Assembly (NCBI RefSeq): GCF_026391055.1
Contig: NZ_JAPLET010000019.1
Coordinates: 310,001-374,000 of the forward strand
Direction: 5' to 3'
Source: Spirosoma sp.
Lineage (GTDB): Bacteria > Bacteroidota > Bacteroidia > Cytophagales > Spirosomataceae
Length of the DNA: 64,000 nt
The position numbers were made by a program, and so were the translations under genes. Every line of letters begins with the position of its first letter. Positions within the stretch are counted from its first letter, which is position 1. The notes below the pieces were generated by a model. It worked only from the letters and a program-made list of their open reading frames with translations. It searched no databases and was not told the DNA's origin. This document shows positions 53,554 to 64,000 of this stretch, one piece after another.

Positions 53554-56500
53554 TTAATCATCCCCACCAAATTGACGACGACGTTCTTCTTCAGCCGCCT
53601 TTTCATAAATTGTGATATACCATTCCAAATATTTAATATGTTCCAAGAAGGGTAGTTTTTTTGGCATCTGCTGGACTTGTTGGAGAACCTGCTTTAGCCG
53701 GTCGGCTCGCACTTGATCAAAGTTCACTTTCCCGGACCCAGATAGCATACCAGGTGCCCAACTGATTTTCTTAAAGTCTTCTACAGATTGGTTGTAAGTC
53801 AGAAAAGCCCGGACGCATAATAGCCATTCATCATACTTGTGTATATGTTGAAGAGCTTGTATCATGTTTCCAATCTCACTCACATTATTTGCATATATTT
53901 TTATGTATTCATCTAGGAAAATATGCGTAAGCCCTTTTTGTTCTTCGCTCACATGCAGAAAAAAAGGCTCGTAGTTTCGGCCATACCATACAAACCGTTC
54001 TTGGTTTACCATAATGTGTACTATCTGTAAAGCCCATTTTACCGCATCGGGCAGTGACCAAACAAAAGCCAAATTTTCGATCTGGGGATGATCTGTCGAT
54101 TCAGTATCTGATTGTTTGTAGTGAGCCTCAATTAAATTAATCAAAAACGATGGATCGTGTGACAGAATCGCTTTCAGGTTATTATGTGAATAGTCGAAAC
54201 CTGACGCTGATAAGCGTTCCATTTTGAACAATTGTAGATAGACCTTCTTGAGTAGAGGTAAATCTGATTCATTAAATAAATCAATGCGATCTTCAAAAAA
54301 ATCGTGCCATAGCGAATATCGCATACCTATCTGTTCATGCCTAAAGGTTAAAATAGTTAAGATGTCTTGGTAGATAGTTGGACGTACTGCTCGATAATTC
54401 ATCCACCATTTGTCAGGTAGATAAAAACCATCAATAGACTGCTCTTGGAAACACTGAATAAGCTTGTTGGCCCAGTCAATGGTTACGGCAGAAGCCGGTA
54501 TCATACTGAAGAAGTTTAGCTGCCATTCAGCATTACGGTACTTGGCGCCAAAAAACACACTGAACCACTCTTCTGGCACTGCAATCTCGTAGTTAAAGGC
54601 CGCTCCGACTATACGGCTTACTGGGACGGTTAGTGGCCATTCTCGTAATGAAAACGCGGCAACCGTCTCTTTAAACAACTCAGGATTATGCTGTCTAATT
54701 CCGCTCAATATCGTCTCTAATGGGTGGTCAAGCATGGACGAAATATTGACCGGTTTACTGATCAAGTCGAAAATCTCATCAAATAATTGTTCAATCTCTA
54801 GTAATGACTCAGGATGTAGCTTTTCCCATAATTCATTTTGTTTCTTTAATCTATACTGTTCTGGCTTTTTCCACATCTCATCATCAGCATCACGCCCTCG
54901 ATGGCGACGCCAGTCAAGTAGCAGGTAAAGAGAATACTCGTGGTTTTGAAAGCGTTCTGCCAGTTGATTCGTTTGGGTAGATTGTAGATTACTGCGGTTT
55001 AAGAAGCGAACGTATTCGTTTACGAAGTGGCAATCATCGAAATCGTTTGTCCTTAGATGTTGCTCAATTAGTGGTATGATATGACCCTTGTCAAATTCCC
55101 TTAGTAACTCGTTGTCAAGTGGTGAGTAAGAAGATGTATATGAAAATAAAACGGATCGGCACTCTTCAGGATACTTTGAAAACTGATCGCTGACAAACTC
55201 CCAAAGCGTACTGCGTAATGAGCTGAAGGGCTCCTGCACCGGATATGGCATTGTGGTAATTGTAATACCATGTCCTCTTGATATTGTACTTCGAAACTCA
55301 GACTGCAAGAATGAGGGTAACACAGCAAAGAGTAGACTACGGGCTGCTTCATGACCAGATTGCATTTCATCTATAAGATACTGAAGCAAAAGAGCCTGCC
55401 TTAGCTGCATGTATTGCCCGTCTTCTGGCCTAAAAGCCAACCGATCTTTAATTAAACTGGTTAGTAGTGGCACCAAATCGGGAGTACTTTCCGCAAACTT
55501 AACCAGTAGTTCAAGTGCTATGTTAAAAAAGTTATTGAAGCCACTGAAGAAGTTAAATAGCAATCTTAACCGGTCCTTCAACGGTCCCTCATCCGTTTTC
55601 AATCTCCATAAAATATTCTTTTCACGCCACTGTTTTTGTAGAGATGGCAAATTTTCAGACAGTACTAATAAGTAGTCAAGCGTTTCGGTTGGTAACGCTA
55701 TGAAAAAAACATCTAAAAACTTGTAGGCCTTGGCATCGTCACTTCTGATCGAACTATAATACTGATTTGTAACAAGTTTAATGTCATTGATAATTCGTTC
55801 TTGGTCGAACGCGTTGATAACCCCATAAAATGCATCGCGGATGCGCTGTGGATAATCCTCAAAAAACTCAGTTAACAGAGCTTCGACGCTGAGTAGCTTT
55901 TTATCAACGAAAACTTGATACACGGCGTAGATTGCCAAGTTCTGGTCAGATAAACGAAAAAAACTCTGGTCAGTAAGGTAAACGTCAGCTAGTTCGTCTT
56001 TTTCTAAACCTACCAACTCAGCCGCTAGTATATCACGAGTCAAACCAAAAGCTGAGGTCAACTGACTAACGAACGACTCTTGTAGTAAGTCAATTTGCCT
56101 AAATACAGCCAATAAGCCAAGCACTTTCAAACGAGTTGGATCAACCAATAGCGATTTGTTATCACTATCAGTCAGGCTGTCATAATAGCTGACGTACAAA
56201 TCAGTAGCATCGTTGAGAGCATACAGATTTTGCTCTTTTAGAGCTAGCTTGGCCGCCATAATTGCCAAACGGGGATTGCCGTTGGCCAAATCACGAATAC
56301 GTTGTTGAAACCCATGATTGCCTATTGAAAATGGTTTTTCTGCAATTAACTTCACAATTTGCTCATCTGTGAACTTTTCAATAGAGTACCAGTCCCAGCG
56401 GTAAGGCTGTAGGTGTTTACTTACAACGTCAAACGCATAATCGCGAACTGTTAGGATTATTTTGAAAGAGACCTCAGGTCGAGCGTACAAGTGTTCCAAG

Positions 56501-57342
56501 GTTTCAAGCAAAATAGGTGTCTGCCTGTTAGCGTCATCAATTAGAAAAATATATTTCTTTCTGGATTGAACTAGATCGCTCAGATCCTCCAAAAGAGAAG
56601 CGTATTTATTCGCTATACAAAATGGTTGATAGTCTAAATTAATTTGACAGTATTTCTCTAGAACTTCCAAAGCTAAACGAGTTTTCCCTACGCCCTGCCC
56701 TCCAGTAAGAACTGTCACATCCTGACTGTTAATTTTGCCTAACAGGAGTTGTAGTTCATCTTCTCGATACCGAAGTGGGTTTGACAAGGGATTATTCTCT
56801 CCTACTGCCTTACGGGCATGTTCCCCGATGAATTCGTCAGGTGTCTGTAGCTGTAAAGTGTCAAAGGCTATGTCTAAATAGCGACGAGCTAATTGACGAA
56901 AATCGTTATGAATAGACAAGGCTAATTCACCCAAGCCTATGATTTCCAACTTAACCTGCTTGGGGCAGCTTTTGCGTAATGCCTCCTGTTGTTTGGGCGT
57001 TAGTTTGCTGGCATGAATGATGAGAATGCGATCAATTTGGTCAACGGATAGCCCCGTTTCTTTTGCATTTAAGCATTTAGCTACATCGCCCTGTAGTTTC
57101 TTCAGAACACCTGTCTGTTGCTTCGTATACTCAATAAGTACATATTTTCCATTGGGCAAAATGACATAGGTATCAGGAGTACCCTTTGTTGTTTGCATCC
57201 TACCTATCTGCGTTCCCGTGCAAGTTATATGCCGGAAATCGGCTCCATATCGGCAGAACAAATATTCATCGCAGGTGCGTTGGAAAGTAGCCCCATCGAT
57301 ACGTAATAATGCTGTTTCAATATCAGTAAGTCTCTGTCTCAT
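53554..57342 (-). CDS. Nuclease-STAND NTPase, candidate Avs-like antiphage sensor
   Basis: A 1262-residue cytoplasmic protein. Residues 1-150 form a restriction-endonuclease-like domain: GATFQRTCDEYLFCRYG, then GTPDTYVILPNGKYVLIEYTKQ with Asp57, Glu71 and Lys74, a degenerate PD-(D/E)XK pattern. Residues 180-370 are a STAND NTPase: LTGGQGVGKTRLA (Walker A, 212-224), KYIFLIDDANR (Walker B, 263-273), ILTVRDYA (Arg300), ANGNPRLAIM (GNP 355-357). The remaining 890 residues are helical without recognised domains, as in Avs sensor arrays. I infer that binding of a phage product activates the nuclease. The gene is AT-richer than its neighbours (25 of 60 G+C at 54841-54900 and at 55681-55740, versus 32 of 60 at 59161-59220) and lies between two copies of the xylanase end. 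No partner gene is attached. Confidence 0.8.
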   Translation of the reverse strand: MRQRLTDIETALLRIDGATFQRTCDEYLFCRYGADFRHITCTGTQIGRMQTTKGTPDTYVILPNGKYVLIEYTKQQTGVLKKLQGDVAKCLNAKETGLSVDQIDRILIIHASKLTPKQQEALRKSCPKQVKLEIIGLGELALSIHNDFRQLARRYLDIAFDTLQLQTPDEFIGEHARKAVGENNPLSNPLRYREDELQLLLGKINSQDVTVLTGGQGVGKTRLALEVLEKYCQINLDYQPFCIANKYASLLEDLSDLVQSRKKYIFLIDDANRQTPILLETLEHLYARPEVSFKIILTVRDYAFDVVSKHLQPYRWDWYSIEKFTDEQIVKLIAEKPFSIGNHGFQQRIRDLANGNPRLAIMAAKLALKEQNLYALNDATDLYVSYYDSLTDSDNKSLLVDPTRLKVLGLLAVFRQIDLLQESFVSQLTSAFGLTRDILAAELVGLEKDELADVYLTDQSFFRLSDQNLAIYAVYQVFVDKKLLSVEALLTEFFEDYPQRIRDAFYGVINAFDQERIINDIKLVTNQYYSSIRSDDAKAYKFLDVFFIALPTETLDYLLVLSENLPSLQKQWREKNILWRLKTDEGPLKDRLRLLFNFFSGFNNFFNIALELLVKFAESTPDLVPLLTSLIKDRLAFRPEDGQYMQLRQALLLQYLIDEMQSGHEAARSLLFAVLPSFLQSEFRSTISRGHGITITTMPYPVQEPFSSLRSTLWEFVSDQFSKYPEECRSVLFSYTSSYSPLDNELLREFDKGHIIPLIEQHLRTNDFDDCHFVNEYVRFLNRSNLQSTQTNQLAERFQNHEYSLYLLLDWRRHRGRDADDEMWKKPEQYRLKKQNELWEKLHPESLLEIEQLFDEIFDLISKPVNISSMLDHPLETILSGIRQHNPELFKETVAAFSLREWPLTVPVSRIVGAAFNYEIAVPEEWFSVFFGAKYRNAEWQLNFFSMIPASAVTIDWANKLIQCFQEQSIDGFYLPDKWWMNYRAVRPTIYQDILTILTFRHEQIGMRYSLWHDFFEDRIDLFNESDLPLLKKVYLQLFKMERLSASGFDYSHNNLKAILSHDPSFLINLIEAHYKQSDTESTDHPQIENLAFVWSLPDAVKWALQIVHIMVNQERFVWYGRNYEPFFLHVSEEQKGLTHIFLDEYIKIYANNVSEIGNMIQALQHIHKYDEWLLCVRAFLTYNQSVEDFKKISWAPGMLSGSGKVNFDQVRADRLKQVLQQVQQMPKKLPFLEHIKYLEWYITIYEKAAEEERRRQFGGDD

Positions 57343-57355
57343 TCAGTTAATTTGA

Positions 57356-57398
57356 TGAAGCATAGGTATGTAAATAAATTTTCAATACCTATGCTTCA
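57356..57398 (-). terminator. 14-bp hairpin between xylanase and STAND gene
   Basis: Arms 57356-57369 and 57385-57398 pair perfectly around a 15-nt AT-rich loop. On the minus strand it lies 38 nt after the xylanase stop and 13 nt before the STAND gene start, so it could end the xylanase transcript or structure the STAND leader. No T-run follows and no TAnnTTTG element was found in the 93-bp spacer. Confidence 0.6.
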
Positions 57399-57435
57399 TT
57401 AAGCAATTAACTTCCAGTACGTAGGAAGATTGTGC

Positions 57436-58557
57436 TTACCTCTTCAGTGCAATGACCTTCTCAAAGGCAGGCTTGGGCTGGTTGTTGCGGTCGAACAACA
57501 GTGGATAGTTAGTCCGGCCACGAATCGGCCAGCCGTTCAGCCAGCTATCGCCATCATTGACGCCCCAGAAGGTGACGCGAGTGACTTTGTCTTTGTGCTT
57601 CAGGAACAGCTTGAACAGAGTTTCGTAATCAGCCGCTAACTGTTGCTGAACGCTGTCGGGCAGACCAGCCGTATAGGGATTCGACTGCTCGTTAGCAGTC
57701 ATACGCGCCCCTACGTCGGCTCCCTGGAAATTGCGAGGCAGCACCTCGATATCCAGTTCAGTAAACATCACCTTCACACCCAGAGCGGCATATTGCAGGA
57801 TGCTCTCTTCGATGTCCTTAAATGGTACTTTGCCAACGTGCCAGTGACCCTGAATACCCACGCCATCGATACGCACCCCGGCTGCCTTGATCTTTTTGAT
57901 GAGTTCAAGGCAGCCCGCCCGCTTTTTGGGTTGTTCGTTGTTGTAATCGTTGTAATACAATTCCGTTTTTGGCGCTGCCTGCTGGGCCAGCCGGAAGGCT
58001 TCCGTCACGAAATCGTCGCCGAGGTGTTGCAGGAATACCGATTTACGCATGGTGCCATCCTCGTTCAGGGCTTCGTTGACAACATCCCACGAATATACCT
58101 TGCCATTATAATGCCCGGCCACCGTTTTAATGTGATCGGTGAAGAAGGTCCGAATAGAATCAGCACTTTTGATACCACGAATGAACGGCGGCAGTTGGCT
58201 ATGCCAGATCAGGGTATGGCCGTTGATTTTAATCTTATGCTTCTTGCCGAATTCAATCAGCTTGTCTCCCATCGTGAAATCGTAGGTGTCCCACTTCGGG
58301 TGAATCAGCGCCGACTTCATGATATTTTCGGGTGTGGCCATGTTGAATTGACTGGCGATGAAGGCCGTTGTTGCTGGGTCACGCTCTTCGATCTGAGCGT
58401 TATTGAGGCAGGTGCCAATACCGAAATCCTTCTTGAAGGCGTCTTTCAGAGAGGGGATTTTTTGAGCGAATGATGTGATGGGCAGCGCAACGGTTGCCAG
58501 GAAAAGGGCCGCTGTACTTAATGCGGTGGTGGTTTTTTGGGAAAGCATAGTATTCAT
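57436..58557 (-). CDS. GH10 endo-1,4-beta-xylanase
   Basis: A 373-residue secreted xylanase. Signal peptide to about residue 31 (ALPITSFAQ), then the GH10 barrel: CLNNAQIEERDPATTAFIASQFNM, HTLIWHSQLP, the acid/base Glu162 in SWDVVNEAL, YYNDYNNE, GVGIQGHWH and the nucleophile Glu267 in VMFTELDIEVLPRN. It ends [31 protein letters not shown]. It cleaves xylan backbones; the adjacent CE1 esterases and GH8 enzyme would finish the job. Its last 159 bp are duplicated, with substitutions, on the far side of the STAND gene. Confidence 0.95.
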   Translation of the reverse strand: MNTMLSQKTTTALSTAALFLATVALPITSFAQKIPSLKDAFKKDFGIGTCLNNAQIEERDPATTAFIASQFNMATPENIMKSALIHPKWDTYDFTMGDKLIEFGKKHKIKINGHTLIWHSQLPPFIRGIKSADSIRTFFTDHIKTVAGHYNGKVYSWDVVNEALNEDGTMRKSVFLQHLGDDFVTEAFRLAQQAAPKTELYYNDYNNEQPKKRAGCLELIKKIKAAGVRIDGVGIQGHWHVGKVPFKDIEESILQYAALGVKVMFTELDIEVLPRNFQGADVGARMTANEQSNPYTAGLPDSVQQQLAADYETLFKLFLKHKDKVTRVTFWGVNDGDSWLNGWPIRGRTNYPLLFDRNNQPKPAFEKVIALKR

Positions 58558-58595
58558 TCAAGCTTGAGTGTTGATCCTAAGTTAAGCGTTGACAA

Positions 58596-58631
58596 AAACC
58601 TATAAGGTCTGAAAAGAGACCTTATAGGTTT
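58596..58631. repeat. AACCTATAAGGTCT palindrome, copy 1
   Basis: Arms 58596-58610 and 58617-58631 are perfect 15-bp complements around GAAAAG. The same 14-bp arms occur at 63243-63276. It sits between the xylanase start and the stop of the bimodular esterase gene, so it probably terminates the esterase transcript. Confidence 0.85.
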
Positions 58632-58636
58632 ACTTA

Positions 58637-61851
<3,215 letters not shown>

Positions 61852-61919
61852 TTAAATTCCTACGGTATATAGCTTAGTACGAACTAACCCAATCGTTTGT
61901 CAGGTATTCCATTAGCTGC

Positions 61920-63197
61920 TTAACGGGTCTGTGGCGTTATGATCCGGTACTTTCCACTCAGGTGCATGAGGCTGAACACATACAACAGCCCATCGTAATA
62001 CGGGTCGAAATAGCCATCGTCAAATGGCTCAAGCTTTGCTTTCCACAAGGCATGCACAAAGGCAAGGCTGTTCTTCTCTTTGTTGACCAATGACAGCGTA
62101 GCCGATGTAGACACCAGCCCCAGCGAGTGGCGCAGTTTTTTCACCGGTCCGGCCTGCAAAATGAACTCGGGGCGTGAGCCGTCCAGGTTAAACTGATCGT
62201 CATACGTGTCCATGCCTTTGGACCGCAGAAAGTTCTGGAGTCGTTTGGCGTAATCTTCCTGCCAGGCTTTGTCTTTTCCCGACCAGGTATAGTCCATGGC
62301 GATGTTCATAGGCACCCGCCACGAATCGTAGCGAAACGCCGAGGGTGACCAGCGGGTGTCGTGCGGCTTCCCGCTAAACTCCGTGTAGTCGGCGTTGAGG
62401 CCCGTAACGGGGTGGCAGGCCCGGTGCAAAAACGCGCGCGATGTATCGGCGCACACCCTGTAAAACTGTTCGTGGCCGTCTTTGGCGTACGTGGCCCAGA
62501 CCTCGTAAAAGGCGGGCAGGTGATACGATGGGTCGGTCCAGTTGTACATGCCTCCTTCGGGCACAAAGCTGATCTGCTTAGCGTCGGTGTTGATGAGGTT
62601 ATAGATGTTGCCAGTGCCATCTTTCTCCCAAATCGCATCCAGAATTCGCCGGGCTTCGCCGTAGTAGTTGATACCTGTATTGTTGCCCCATTTGTTGGCC
62701 GCAAACAGCAGACTCGTAACGTAGTACAACTCACCATCCGACGCCGACCCTTCGGAGTTTTTCTTCATCGTCTGCGGGTTGATGCTCCAGGCAAAATAGC
62801 CCTCTCGTGGCCCGCTCTGGTGTTGCAGGTATTTCTTAGACCACCGCCAGATGCGGTCGAACACGTCTTTTTTGTCCAGCTGCACGGCGATCATCATGCC
62901 ATACGACAAACCTTCGGTTCGAGCGTCCTTATTCTTCACATCCGACACGTAGGCCATCGTATCGCCAACTTCAAAATAGACCTTATTGGGGCCTTCAAAG
63001 ACATCGTGATAGGCCTTAGCCAATTTTGCGTCGATGTCGGCCTGTTTGTAGCCCGCTTCACGAAACAGGTTGCGGTAGATTGGCTGACCTGTGTTTTTAC
63101 GCTGGCCGAAAACGACTCCCTGTCCGCTACAGAGCACGGCTAGTATAAGCCAAAAACTTACTTTTAAAACTTCTTTTATCCGTATTGATCGTACCAT
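61920..63197 (-). CDS. GH8 reducing-end xylose-releasing exo-oligoxylanase
   Basis: A 425-residue GH8 enzyme of the Rex type, which removes xylose from the reducing end of xylo-oligosaccharides. The family signature ARTEGLSYGMMIAVQ carries the catalytic acid Glu; YFAWSINPQTMKKNSEGSASDGELYYVTSL and HDTRWSPSAFRYDSWRVPMNIAMDY complete the barrel. A signal peptide (FWLILAVLCSGQGVVFGQ) follows a short basic start. The ATG at 63197 is chosen over one 36 bp upstream because it leaves a normal signal-peptide length. It complements the xylanase and esterases next to it. Confidence 0.9.
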   Translation of the reverse strand: MVRSIRIKEVLKVSFWLILAVLCSGQGVVFGQRKNTGQPIYRNLFREAGYKQADIDAKLAKAYHDVFEGPNKVYFEVGDTMAYVSDVKNKDARTEGLSYGMMIAVQLDKKDVFDRIWRWSKKYLQHQSGPREGYFAWSINPQTMKKNSEGSASDGELYYVTSLLFAANKWGNNTGINYYGEARRILDAIWEKDGTGNIYNLINTDAKQISFVPEGGMYNWTDPSYHLPAFYEVWATYAKDGHEQFYRVCADTSRAFLHRACHPVTGLNADYTEFSGKPHDTRWSPSAFRYDSWRVPMNIAMDYTWSGKDKAWQEDYAKRLQNFLRSKGMDTYDDQFNLDGSRPEFILQAGPVKKLRHSLGLVSTSATLSLVNKEKNSLAFVHALWKAKLEPFDDGYFDPYYDGLLYVFSLMHLSGKYRIITPQTR

Positions 63198-63242
63198 AAA
63201 TAGGTTGAGTAGGATACGTAGCGATGAAGCCAATTTTTAATA

Positions 63243-63276
63243 AACCTATAAGGTCTGATAAGAGACCTTATAGGTT
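63243..63276. repeat. AACCTATAAGGTCT palindrome, copy 2
   Basis: Arms 63243-63256 and 63263-63276 are perfect 14-bp complements around GATAAG, identical in stem sequence to the element at 58596. It sits between the GH8 start and the stop of the last esterase gene. Confidence 0.85.
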
Positions 63277-63289
63277 ATAATGGGCTATC

Positions 63290-64000
<711 letters not shown>

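Noticed and set aside
53333..57594. Reading the 159-bp repeats as integrase attachment sites
   Set aside because: No integrase or recombinase gene lies between the repeats, and the copies differ in half their length. Homologous recombination fits better.

Overview
The window comes from a member of the Bacteroidota, most likely a Cytophagales bacterium of the Spirosoma kind. The evidence is a gliding gene (gldC), a type IX secretion type B C-terminal domain, long-form IspG, ribosomal protein S16 with a long Ala/Glu tail, several TAnnTTTG-type -7 promoter elements, and poor Shine-Dalgarno sequences. The species call is an inference from gene content. No rRNA, tRNA, CRISPR array, transposase or integrase was seen.

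Layout. Positions 1-7.8 kb hold small housekeeping genes (truncated globin, Spx/ArsC-like reductase, gldC, a thioredoxin-TPR protein, ispG, a lipid A acyltransferase). Positions 7.9-11.2 kb hold a WbqC-like gene and clpC. Positions 11.3-20.2 kb hold a GMC oxidoreductase, a phosphodiesterase, fabG, a VWA membrane protein, a Pif1-like helicase and a small EamA protein. At 20.4-26.6 kb a Tat-exported phospholipase C is followed by an ethanolamine permease and both subunits of ethanolamine ammonia-lyase, which suggests scavenging of lipid headgroups. Positions 26.7-32 kb hold a Smr protein, a DUF4403 lipoprotein, rnpB (RNase P RNA with an enlarged P12 arm) and the rpsP-rimM-trmD operon. Positions 32-43.4 kb hold a GT51 transglycosylase with an AsmA-like front half, an RluA-type pseudouridine synthase, a PLP deaminase, a WG-repeat protein, an acyl-CoA dehydrogenase/kinase pair, tsaC and a SlyD-like isomerase. 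Positions 43.7-51.3 kb hold a thioredoxin-reductase-like flavoprotein, a 41-residue membrane peptide, a surface protein with a T9SS tail, a fasciclin protein, two convergent L,D-transpeptidases and an EcsC protein. A YgiQ radical-SAM gene follows.

From 57.4 kb to the right edge is a xylan-degradation cluster on the minus strand: a GH10 xylanase, three CE1-type esterase genes (one bimodular, one cut by the edge) and a GH8 exo-oligoxylanase. No SusC/SusD pair lies inside the window.

The most unusual locus is 53.3-57.6 kb. A single AT-richer gene encodes a 1262-residue protein with a PD-(D/E)XK-like nuclease domain, a STAND NTPase and a long helical C-terminus, the architecture of Avs-type antiphage sensors. 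It sits directly downstream of the xylanase. On its far side is a 159-bp second copy of the xylanase 3' end. The two copies differ by 12 substitutions, nine of them synonymous, all in the half next to the stop codon, while the inner 77 bp are identical. This looks like a one-gene defence cassette inserted by recombination at the end of the xylanase gene.

The second theme is intergenic palindromes. Long perfect inverted repeats (21-31 bp) sit at gene ends, often overlapping stop codons of convergent genes, and at least three palindrome families recur within the window.
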